64,000 nt of DNA from Phymorhynchus buccinoides (Eukaryota > Mollusca > Gastropoda > Neogastropoda > Raphitomidae), in the NCBI GenBank assembly GCA_017654935.2, contig CM065686.1, positions 31,530,387 to 31,594,386 on the forward strand. Reading direction: 5' to 3'. The position numbers were made by a program, and so were the translations under genes. Under the pieces are notes generated by a model that was not told the origin of the DNA, did not search any database, and saw nothing but the letters and a program-made list of their open reading frames with translations. Shown in pieces: positions 33,040 to 64,000 of the stretch; the stretch's first letter is position 1; each line of letters starts with the position of its first letter.

Positions 33040-34039
33040 GACTGGCACGCATACACACACACACGCGCATACACACTCAAAGATGCACACACACACTGGG
33101 TTACTGAACGCATGTACTCAAAACATGATGAAGTTGCTGTATGCCATCCACTGGGGCACAAGTCACAAAGCAGGGAGGGAGGCAGACTGGAAAATAACAC
33201 CACAAGATGAACGGACCACAGACAAGAGTTTGTGTCCAAACAATGCACAGAGGAACATGAGGTATAAAGCATACACCCTGATTTGTAACATTCCCCAACC
33301 CAACCTTATACCCCCCCCCCCCCCCCCTCTTCTCCCCCCTCCCTGTCCATTGAAGATGTGAATGTTCAATGATAACCAGCCTCTGGGTTTCTTGCACAGC
33401 TCTCAAAAGGCATTGCTTCTCTATCTTGAATTTGTGTGTAATTAAGTTTAACGTACAAAGTCGTAACGCAAAGCGCATGCGCTGCTCGATTCGATGCTTA
33501 GCTGGCATATCAACCAAGCTAGCTAGGGAGTGTTAAGTTGACATATTGGGATCAAAATTGTGGTTGGGGAGATCGGCTTTCATTTTTTATTGGCTTTTAC
33601 TTCAGAATTATTTTCCTCTTAGTACAAGATTAGTTTAATTGGTTCTAAGTTTAAACAGCAAAAGGTATCAAATGAGACATAATTTTGTTTTGTCTGTGTG
33701 TGTGTGTGTGAGAGCACATTTATAATTTCCTCGCCATAGACGAAAGGGAAAGAAACCCCAGGGCTGGTTGATGGCCGATTCAAGCGACACATACTGTAAC
33801 CTGACTAGAGAACATAACGCCATTCAACTCAACGCATGGAACAGCTTTCACGTAATGCCAACACCACACCAAACATTCTGTCCACCATTCTCACTGAAAA
33901 CAAATAAAAAACATGTACACCTACAAGGGTGAAACCTGGCCAAGATGCAAAGCAGGAAGACATGGGTTCTGTCAGGCCACCTTGCTGGGGTCAAGGGGCG
34001 ATGTCACTTGTGGGGGTCAGGGGGCAAAGCCCCTAAAGC

Positions 34040-34281
34040 TTAACCCTTTCACCGCCAACGTCGCATTTATGCACCACAATGACTTAACACCCATGTCACT
34101 AAAAGGCATCAAATCAGGGTCTGTTATCCAAAGACCCTATTCTCATAATTTTGGGAGGTAAGGATAGGCCTTACTTTAAATATGTCACTGAGGAATCCCC
34201 AATATTACAGATATTTTTGTCTACCCAGGTAAGTTTAATGGAAATGTTTTGCTGAAAAATGGCTGGCGGTGAAAGGGCTAA
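34040..34281. mobile_element. piggyBac-like MITE, second copy of the 4500 family
   Basis: Matches 4500-4745 end to end. Left TTAA is intact, right border mutated to CTAA. TIRs CCCTTTCACCGCC and GGCGGTGAAAGGG. Confidence 0.85.
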
Positions 34282-37200
34282 AGTTTGTTTTTTACACTAA
34301 TAAAATCAGAGCATTTAGAGACAACTTTCTTCTTTTGTTAACAATAAAACAAGTTTTTTCTTTCGTTTCAATGTAATTATTCTACAATAAAGCATTGGAA
34401 ATTCAGGATTTCCTGAAAAATTACAAAGCCCAAATCAGGATTCCTGCTTTTCCTGCCTTGCGGTTTCATACATGCACCTTGTGCTAAAGACCAACTACAG
34501 AGAAGACAGGATCAACAAATTTTGTGGTAAAACATTTAGTGCTCCTTGGTGTGAAAAGGTTCTGGAAAGAAAGTCCTTTGCATGCCGAAGATCTTGCAGA
34601 TAAACGTCGAATTTATAGCCTTCATAGGCTCCTTCCACGTACAAATCCAGATCCAGAACCAGATATATCCTAGAAATCCCTGAAACTGATTTACCTTTCA
34701 CAACACCGTTCATGTCGCAAAAGAAACGTAATCATCGCTCGAAGCTCCAAGAACTGGTGTGTTGTGAGAGGTCAGCACAAGAGCATAAGATCGAAAATAA
34801 ATCTTAAAGTTTGAGAGCATGGGAAACACGTTTTTATTTATAACCATTAATTTTGATTGTACAACAGCTAGTTCTAGTAAGATAGGAAAGTTATTACTCT
34901 TCTGAAAGAATGTTCCTGGAAGAACTTTGTCTTTGGCAGTCCTGGAGTTGTTAGGATTTGTTCCTTCATTGGTTTCACATTAATTTCTGTATGTCATTTC
35001 AATACACCAATGCTTATTCAAGTTATTGTATACTGAAATAATATCAATTTTAGATAGTCTGTTCAAATCCCTGGAGCTTCGGAGGACACACAATGAATAT
35101 TACATTTGAAACAAACACGGTCAACAACAAATACCGATACAACGATGACGTGTAGTAATAACACAAACACAATATGCAAAGGGAAGGAACTGCTGAATAA
35201 AGAATAGATTACCTCCTTTTTGTAACAAACCTTGTCAATGCCAACAAACACAACCCACTTAGAAAATGTTTAATATACTCTACATCTCTGTACACACACA
35301 ACCCAGTCACATCCACCGAATCAACACATGCTGTGCATTATTTACAGTGATGTAGAACATTCCACACACAACATAATAACTGCTATGTAAATTGCATTCC
35401 ACGTACAACATAATGAGAACTGCTATATAAAGTCACAAAAAAAGCCATTTCTGGGTTTGGTATAAAAACTTTGGGTCTTGCTGTAAAACGGAAAAATAGA
35501 ACACCGTCAATTTTAAAATTAAAAAAAAGTAGAAAAAAACTGGGACTGAAACATAAAATGGAAAATGCACCATCCCTAACATGCTGGCGTCTGGCCGTAA
35601 ATAGAACCTAAAGACATGTATAATTTGTATCTAGTTTTTTTGCAAAATTGGCAAATAATTGCTCATCATCGCAGACTTCGGTCTTGTGCGAGTGGTGAAG
35701 CAAAAAACTTAGATGTGTTGCAATAAGAACAAGAACAAGAAATATATTGTATAATGCAGAAATGCTCTTACCGGTGCATTTCACTGACTGGTGGTTGTTG
35801 TTTTTATCCCCCGAGTTGGATGAAATATGATTTCCAATTATATTGCCTTGGGCAATTTGTGAAGATGGTAAATACACCGTTTTATCCGAAGATCTGGACT
35901 GATGCAATCAATACATGTAACAGCAACGTTTCTTGCATTCTATAAACAACTAACAATATTATTCTCATAAGAATAACAGAATGATACAAAGAACAATATC
36001 ATCGGTTTTCAGCTAAATGTATAATAAATACGACATAAAAATTGAGACAAACTTAGCTACATGAACGTGCGTGATGAAATGAAATTAAAGCTTCATGTCA
36101 AAATTACATACAAACATAATTGCAACAACTTTTCCCAACCACTTTCATTGCTAGGAAAATATGTTTTTGTGGGACAGAAACATAAAAACAATGTTCAACA
36201 AGAATGAAAAGGCAATCGTACCATCCACATCCAAAGTTACACGATGTAGACAAACGGCGACTGATTCCCAATGCTTTTATCTGATCTGATCAACTTGCTT
36301 TCAATTCTGTGAAATATCACCCTCTGGCTCATGACGGGGAGAAAAAAAAGTTGTATCAACTCAAGAATACACCTACCTGCTTTGCTTAGGTGAAGAGCAA
36401 TCTCACCAATAAATAGGGCTAATTATTTTCTGGCTTCTATATAAAAATGAAACCATTATTAATTATTTTTTTCATCTCTAGAATCAATCACCTGTCTGCT
36501 GTCAAGTTTTTTCCCTCCTGCTTTCCTCAAAATATTGTGTTCCCTGTAACTCGCATTTTGTACACACACGTACGTACATAAAGAATATGAAATTACACAC
36601 TAATCATGACGTGTACTTTATGTACTATGTATCAATCAATGCCTTCCATGATCTCTCAATATACATTCTCCAGGCACGGTTACGCAAGAGAAGGAATACA
36701 CGAGGTACACTAGGAAACGATTCCCCAATAAATATGATTTGTCTGCTATCGTGTTCTCCACATTTACATCCAGAAACGATACACTTGGCGTCAGGCACAT
36801 ACAGAGCTGCACTGGTCTAAGATGAAACCAGAATAACTCGACTGTAAATTAAACAAACAGTCATTTCTCAAATTTACTACCATCCTGTCTTTACTTCTGA
36901 CTCATTTTTCATTTCCCTCTGTAATGAGAGACTTGGTGCGATTTTTCTCACACCAGAGGGCATGATGCTCGTGTGGGGCTAATCCTCTCTCTATTATTAG
37001 TTGGGGATAAAGAAAGAGAGAGAGACAGTGAGTGGTCCTACCATCACTCTCTCTCTCACTACGCCCAAGTAGAAAATCTCGTGACAAGCCCCTAGTGCAT
37101 TGACTGCCCTCTGGCGTGAAAAATATCGCCATAGGTTGACCATTGATTCCTTCCTTCCCTAGCTTCTCCCCTACTCTCCTGGACAAGTAGACTACATTCC

Positions 37201-37687
37201 TCTTTTCATGAAAACATCAGCTTCTTCAGCGGAACAGGAGGCAGTGAGTGTCAATAAATAAAGGACCAACATTTCACAACAAACAACACAGGTTCAATCC
37301 TCCGCAGAAGGAAACTGTCCGTGTTATACATTTTAAAGCTTCGAAACAAAATTCTGCACGATGGGACATCAATGAATGAATCAAAACATATAATAATGCA
37401 ACATAATAAAGTCAGCAGTAACCCTGCTTGATAACTGCCTGGCATCAGCAATACTGAACAGAACAAAATAACCCGTAAAGGGATCAAACTAGAAAAAGAA
37501 AAAAAAGGAACTAACGGGAAATCAAACATCCACAATTAAAAACTTCAGGGCAAATTTAAAAAAAAAAGATAGTTTAAAAAAACCAATGAGACTGTAATTC
37601 AAAACAAGCTAATGTTTATTAGAAAAAACACATAAAAATGAGAAAGTTCCATTGTCAATATTCAACAAAAATTGTAAATTATTATTA

Positions 37688-37858
37688 CCGTATTGTACGG
37701 ACTATAAGGTGATACTTTTTTCCCTAGACTGAGACCCCTGCGCCTTATAATGTGACTGATAATACAGTAAGAAACTATAATAACAAAATCTGAATTTTGT
37801 GTAAAATTTGGGGGGTGCGCCTTATTATCAGGTGCGCCTTGTAGTCCGTAAAATAGGG
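37688..37858. mobile_element. TA-flanked 'GGCGCACC' MITE (most intact copy)
   Basis: TIRs CCGTATTGTACGGACTATAA and the partner TAGTCCGTAAAATAGGG. TA on both sides (37686-37687, 37859-37860). 171 bp, uninterrupted. Confidence 0.8.
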
Positions 37859-40061
37859 TACCTTTTTTCAGAATGAAAGCCAGAAGGTACTATCGCTAAA
37901 GGAATAAAGAGTACTGGTAGTACCTTCAGGCTTTAATAAGATATATAATTTACCGTTCACACCCAAACATACAGATACAGTTGTTTTCCCTTTGTTTCAG
38001 ACTAACACTCTCTACAAAGAAGTGCAAAGCCATCAAATCTACACAACCACCCCAACGTACAGATACCGCGACGCATGTACAGAGAGTCTATATACACATG
38101 GAAACATGTACATAATTATATTATCACAACTGGGGGGTGGGTCACTGAAGTGACGGCTACAGGCCCGTCTAGAGTATATATACGCAAAAATTCTCGTTGA
38201 AACGTGGGTATGTTTTGCAGTAGTAAGAGTGACACTCTTTTAACACTGCTTTGTGGTTCCTCTCTCCAAAGACGACTGATAAGTGATTGACGTAATTGAA
38301 TACTATTATACCTGCGCGTACGCACACACACGCACACACACACTTCTCTTATTAGAACTCTGTGACATACAAAGCGCTTTCACTCTGTCTCAGCTGCATA
38401 ACACACATTCTTTTGGCAGATTCAACATTCTCTCTCTCTCTCTCCCTCATCTCTACAAAAACAGGTCTCTTTACAATCTCTCTCTTTCTCCATTTATAAT
38501 ATCCTTCAACTCTCTCTCCAACATAAAACACATTCTGTCGCAATTTTCAACACCACCCAGTCTCTATTACCAACTTTCTCTCTCTCAACAAACATGACAT
38601 TCTCTAATTACCTCTTGAACATACACGAGCACACTGACAGCATAGAAAGGTTCCACACACTACCTCACAAACCTGCACACACATCCTTCCACAACTCTTT
38701 TCTTCAAACAAAACAACACATCTGCCAAATTTGACCATTTCTGTTTCACATCGGTCGACAGCAATGCCACTTCACTCTTCAAACCCTCCCCAACCCCTCT
38801 GGCTCTCCCATCGTCATTAGACACACGTTTCTCAGACCTTTTCTACGCCGTTCCTTTCTCTTTGGCTTAAGCTTTCCTTTGGCAATAAAACGCATATAAC
38901 CAATTCCAACAGCCAACCAAATTCCAGCCAGAACGATGATGCATGGTGTCTCTCGAAAGGGAGTGAACAGTAAGATACAGCAATCTGGTAGGAAATCTCG
39001 CGACGCTGCTTGTACGATGAGATTGTCCACAGCATCACACACTTTCGCTTGCAACCACCTCTCCTCTCCTGAACAATGTCTTGGCTGTTGCTTCTTCTAT
39101 TTGTCTCTGTCTTCACAATACACACACAAACACAAGTATGGCCACCAATTCACACACACACAAAGACAAATATTCAACATGCAAACATACAACTAAAAAA
39201 AAGGGCGGATTGGTACGGGAGAACAAAAACATTTCCCCTAAAAATTTGCAGCAAATAATTAATCCACTGATATATTTTTATAGAATAATTTCACCCTATC
39301 ATCCAGAATATCATCATCATTAATTTTGTTATCAACCGATAATCTCAACATTCACAGATGTGTGTGTGTGAAATAACTGCAGAACTCAATCATATGTAGT
39401 ACATTATCACCCGCATGGCCTTCATTACAAAATCCCCTAAACATAGAGGACTGAAACAAAAAAATATCCAATTCACTTACCAATCAAAAATTGGTGGGGA
39501 AAAAAAAAATTGCTGTTCAAAATACTTTCAAGAAAAAGAATTGCTGACCATATAAATATTTTTTCTTTTAAATGCTGTTAAAATTCGATTCCACTCTTGA
39601 GTTTTGAGTAAAATGTTTTGACATCTCCGTTGTGGAAACATCTACACTTGGACAAAGTGGTGAAGAACAGACTGTTTATTGGGCAAAATCTCTGACTCTC
39701 CAGGAAACGCACTGGGCAAAAAATCTTCCTCTCTTGAACTTCCCCAAAGAAACAATCCTCAGAGCGTTTTTCTTGACTTTTCCCTCTGGTAGGAAACCAG
39801 CCTCCCCTGCTTTACGATAATCTCAACGGTAACTGTCACACTTCCGGTCGGGAGTCTCTGTCTTGCCTTTTGTCACCGCAGTCGTGGTTCACTTCACTCT
39901 GCCAGTTTTCGCTCTCACATCCTTTTCTCCCACATCCTCCCCATCCCATCCCACCCTAATCCATCACACCCCCGACTCCCCCCACCAAAGCCTTTCCAAA
40001 GCTGACTTAGTAGACAGGGTCACTTCTCGTCAACGAGGAAATCAGCTTCTTCCCTTTATCG

Positions 40062-60466
<20,405 letters not shown>

Positions 60467-60541
60467 CTGAAAATAAAGCAACAAGAAATATATACACATA
60501 TATTTATCATCAACACTCGTAAACCGACACAGATTTTTGTG

Positions 60542-60929
60542 CTATATTTTACGGACTACACGGCGCACCTGATTATAAGGCGCACCCCTCAAATTTTTAC
60601 ACAAAATTCAGAATTTGGCGAAAATGGTGTTTTACGTCCTCTTGGTCTGAATCAGACACATATGGGACATTTGTAAACACAAATATGGTGGGAACAATAC
60701 TGGAGGCAATGCCCGGAGGCAGTACGAAACCAGTCCCGATTTTTGTATTAATACAGATAGGTGTAGCGGTAACCACGCCTCGGGTAAACCTCATCGGCTA
60801 TGGCACCGCTACAAGTAATTGAAGTAATCGAGGGGTCAGATTTTGTTATTATAGTTTCTTACTATATTATCAGTCACATTATAAGGTGCAGGGGTCGCAG
60901 TCTAGGAAAAAAGTATCGTAAAATACGTT
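60542..60929. mobile_element. 'GGCGCACC' MITE interrupted by a short retroposon
   Basis: Left TTTTACGGACTACACGGCGC and right AAAAAGTATCGTAAAATACG match the MITE family. Between about 60622 and 60820 lies a copy of the 11107-11335 element (CGTCCTCTTGGTCTGAATCA). Confidence 0.7.
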
Positions 60930-61000
60930 ACACCATTTTGTTTAACCAGACCACATTTCTGTTTACAGAGTTTTAAAAGAAGGATTTGTTTCCTTACAAA

Positions 61001-61500
61001 NNNNNNNNNNNNNNNNNNNNNNNNNNNNNNNNNNNNNNNNNNNNNNNNNNNNNNNNNNNNNNNNNNNNNNNNNNNNNNNNNNNNNNNNNNNNNNNNNNNN
61101 NNNNNNNNNNNNNNNNNNNNNNNNNNNNNNNNNNNNNNNNNNNNNNNNNNNNNNNNNNNNNNNNNNNNNNNNNNNNNNNNNNNNNNNNNNNNNNNNNNNN
61201 NNNNNNNNNNNNNNNNNNNNNNNNNNNNNNNNNNNNNNNNNNNNNNNNNNNNNNNNNNNNNNNNNNNNNNNNNNNNNNNNNNNNNNNNNNNNNNNNNNNN
61301 NNNNNNNNNNNNNNNNNNNNNNNNNNNNNNNNNNNNNNNNNNNNNNNNNNNNNNNNNNNNNNNNNNNNNNNNNNNNNNNNNNNNNNNNNNNNNNNNNNNN
61401 NNNNNNNNNNNNNNNNNNNNNNNNNNNNNNNNNNNNNNNNNNNNNNNNNNNNNNNNNNNNNNNNNNNNNNNNNNNNNNNNNNNNNNNNNNNNNNNNNNNN
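61001..61500. other. Assembly gap, 500 N
   Basis: Exactly 500 N, a conventional scaffold-gap length. True size and order of what lies beyond are uncertain. It falls in or upstream of the RECK gene. Confidence 0.99.
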
Positions 61501-61694
61501 TCTTCTCTTCTCTCGTTTCATCAATTTCTCTCTCTTCTATCTCCCCTCTCTCTTTCTCTTTATCTTTTCTTTCCCTTGTCTCTCCTCTTTCCTCTTCTCT
61601 CTCTCTCTCTTCTTCTTCTACTCTCTCTCTTCTTCTCTCATCCATCTCTTTTCTCTTATACTCTCTCTTTTATCTCTCTGCTTTCTTCTTCTTA

Positions 61695-61730
<36 letters not shown>

Positions 61731-61735
61731 GTTTT
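61501..61735. repeat. CT-rich low-complexity sequence
   Basis: Imperfect CT/CTT sequence ending in a pure CT tract and T-run. Open frames here are compositional. Confidence 0.9.
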
Positions 61736-61996
61736 TTTTTGTCGAGTTGCTTTATTGCTTCTGGGCTAATATTAACGGTGCTAATTGATTGGTTTCCGCT
61801 TCTTTCTACGGTTTTACCAGTAGTCTATTAGGCAAGAGAACGGTTTTTCTCTCTTTGAGTTGCATTAACTATACTATTGTAGTGTTTGCGTGTTTACTAG
61901 ACGTGGTGTAGGCATCACTGTCGGTTGTTTTGTTACCCGCTATAATTTTTGCTCACTCACGAAGTGAGTCTATATTATGATAGTTATGTCTGGGTT

Positions 61997-62027
<31 letters not shown>

Positions 62028-62127
62028 GTCCGTCTACTCATCCTTCCCGTCTCTCTCGTCTCTCTCTCTCTCTCTCTCTCTGTCTATCCCTTCTCTCTCT
62101 CCTCTCTGTGGGTGTGTGTGTGTGTGT

Positions 62128-62159
<32 letters not shown>

Positions 62160-64000
62160 GTTGCGTCAGTGGTCTAATCTCCAAACTTTAAACGTTTTGG
62201 CCTGTTTCTCGGGGAAATAAAGGCATACATTGTTCAAGACATGCACACATCTACCCATTGTCTATGCAAGCTTTCAAGCACTATGATTTGAATAATTACA
62301 TACTTAAAACAAGCAGTAACAGATACAAACAGATACTATTTTTGATTATTGGGTTAGAGAGTATTCACCAGGCACTTGAGTTAAGAAACTCCTCAACACT
62401 GAAAGCCTCGATAGCTCATTGGTAGAGTGTCTGTCATGCTCATTGGTTCCGGTACATAGGCATTTGGCCACGAGTGTTAGTTCTCTATACTAGACTACTA
62501 ATTTGCCCTCACTCGTTCTGCCCGAGTTACGCTGACCTTTCTAACTCAACTCTCTAATTCAACTCGGTGAAATTCCAGGGTCGCCCTCACGTGCAAAGCC
62601 CTATTTCGACACGGCACTCTTTTTTGTCCGTCGACCATAGGTTGATCGGACTTTGCGGATGGGCTGGTTTTGTATTTTTTCCCCTTTCATTTTCTGTCTT
62701 GTCCTAAGGAGACTCCCGAACCGCTTGACCGAATCGGCGTCCAAAATTTGGTGTGCTGGTGTGTCAACCATTGAGAGGAGGCAACCGCGCAAAGGGTTTT
62801 TCCGTCTTGACCTTGACCTTGGCGTACGACCTTGAAAACGCGATAAATCTTTACGGGGCCATACCTCCCACACCGTTGGTGTTAGAGTCTTCAAATTTGG
62901 CCTGAAGGTACTTTGGTTTTTTATGCTCGTTCCGTTGGTGGCATACCGATCAAGGGTCAAGGTCACGGTCCTGGAGATCGTTAGCCTTGAAGTGGTAGGC
63001 GGTCTACACCTTGTGTTTTTTAAGCCATATTTTCACATTTGTACTTGACAGAACGCTTCCGATTGTGTGTGGCAACTGCATACCCTAGATAAGAACACAT
63101 CCGAGCATAAATTATCGCCATGCTGATCTTGACCTTGAGTGTGACTGATCCTGAATTTCTTCTTTCAAGGCTGTATCTCGTGAACTAGAAGTACAAAATC
63201 CATTCAATTTTGTGTAGGAATGTGACTGCTACGGGTGTCGCAAAGTGCGTGGCATTGCTGGTACGACATGTCTGCTGCTGCGGCTGACGCCCTTGTTTTT
63301 TGGTTTGTGTGGTGTGTGTGTGTGTGTGTGTGTGTGCGTGTGGTGTGTGTGTGGTGTGTTTAAGTTGTATCCATTAACGTAGTTTCCATTGTACTTTACA
63401 TTGTGTATTGTCCTCGTGTACTTTTGACACCCCCTCAATGTTTTTTTGTTGTCCCCATGTTCTTGTTCGAGTGAGCCTTGAAGTGCTTGCCCTCTTGTTG
63501 TTCTTCTTCTGCTCACTGTCAGTGTCTGTTACCCGCTTATCAGTTTGATTGCACCCACCCATACCTGACACTTCAGTATCGGCGGAGTCCATATTACTCC
63601 ACAATAACATTGTGCATTGGCAACGCCTCCTAGTGCCCTCAAAAACATTCTTGTGTATGTTTTGCCTACGATAAGGTTCAGTGATAAAGTTGGAATCCAA
63701 CGTTTCACGTAACGCACGGCGACGGCAACGACAAGGCAAAAACGATGTTAAAATAAATCGCTCAAACTAAGGCACTTTCTACTGCTTGATCCATAAGAAA
63801 CGAACGGCAAACGGCAAGTCCCGATACCGTCGACGGCACCGGCACGGGCAGGGAGTTGTTTCGGAGCATGTAGCGCATTTCTGCCGTTGTGGACGGCAAC
63901 CATGAAATTTGAGTAGAAAATGCATCTTTCAGCTATGGAAAGGTGCGTGTATGTGTGGTGGTGTAGGGTTGGGGGGGGGGGGGGGGGGTGGGGAGGTCGG
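61736..64000. other. Region beyond the gap; no gene recognised
   Basis: Contains CT tracts (62000-62105), GT microsatellites (62106-62158, 63306-63360), a tRNA-like remnant (62405-62490), repeated AAGGTCAAGGTCA / TGACCTTGACCTTG phrases (62810-62975, 63125) typical of interspersed repeats, and a terminal G-run (63971-63988). No RECK exon recognised. Confidence 0.5.
62405..62490 (+). other. tRNA-like remnant (SINE head or pseudo-tRNA)
   Basis: A strong box A-like TAGCTCATTGGTAGAG follows GCCTCGA. The expected box B is degenerate (CCACGAGTGTTAGTTCTC) and no cloverleaf closes, so it is not a functional tRNA gene. Confidence 0.4.

Larger units (their letters stand above)
32656..40061 (-). other. 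Probable RECK 3' UTR / downstream region
   Basis: No coding sequence recognised. Contains (CA)n at about 32970-33080, a poly-C run at 33310-33327, the TTAA MITE 34040-34281, a GGCGCACC MITE at 37688-37858, and CT-rich stretches near 38430-38590. Nearer polyadenylation sites cannot be excluded. Confidence 0.35.

Noticed and set aside
60902..61831. ORFs spanning the gap at 61001-61500
   Set aside because: They consist mostly of N and have no meaning.
62405..62490. Functional tRNA gene
   Set aside because: Good box A but degenerate box B and no closing cloverleaf.

Overview
The window looks like nuclear DNA of a lophotrochozoan animal, most likely a gastropod mollusc. That assignment is an inference. 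It rests on two spliced animal genes with GT-AG introns (one a molluscan-looking RECK), a very high load of CT/GA and CA/GT microsatellites, tRNA-derived SINEs, many small inverted-repeat DNA transposons, and a 500-N scaffold gap at 61001-61500. Nothing points to a prokaryote or a virus.

The window holds two host genes arranged tail to tail. On the + strand, a complete DNAJB6-type Hsp40 co-chaperone gene has seven coding exons between 5182 and 27493. All splice phases fit, giving 310 residues, or 240 if the in-frame exon 5 is skipped. On the - strand, the 3' part of a RECK gene (GPI-anchored, Kazal-domain metalloproteinase inhibitor) has nine exons between 60466 and 40062. All phases fit, giving the C-terminal 398 residues. 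The amino-terminal exons lie beyond the sequence gap or outside the window. The two transcripts probably end near 30.9 kb (+) and 32.65 kb (-).

The rest is mostly repeats. 0.3-1.9 kb is a 5'-truncated L2/CR1-like LINE. The DNAJB6 introns carry an hAT-family element with an apparently intact two-exon transposase (22577-26204), a short relative that keeps only its zinc finger (7196-7849), a 63-bp minisatellite of about 62 copies (17.5-21.4 kb), a 125-bp tandem-repeat element, and a 59-bp minisatellite ending exactly at the last exon. A third hAT zinc-finger relic with an exact 8-bp target duplication lies at 29854-30343. RECK introns carry a 7.6-kb array of a 49-bp unit (45.6-53.2 kb), a 26-bp array ending exactly at an exon, SINEs, and long GA/CT tracts beside splice donors. 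TTAA-flanked MITEs (2173, 4500, 34040, 43204) and TA-flanked MITEs (21465, 37688, 40510, 42386, 44438) are scattered throughout.

The most interesting pattern is at 3' splice sites. Three separate exons (DNAJB6 exons 3 and 7, and the RECK exon at 56675-56761) are preceded by tandem copies of their own acceptor: 2, about 18 and about 11 copies. In the 59-bp array each unit also carries a decayed copy of the exon start and a donor-like site that would define a 15-nt in-frame microexon. A second theme is BED-finger-only hAT derivatives lying close to an intact relative.
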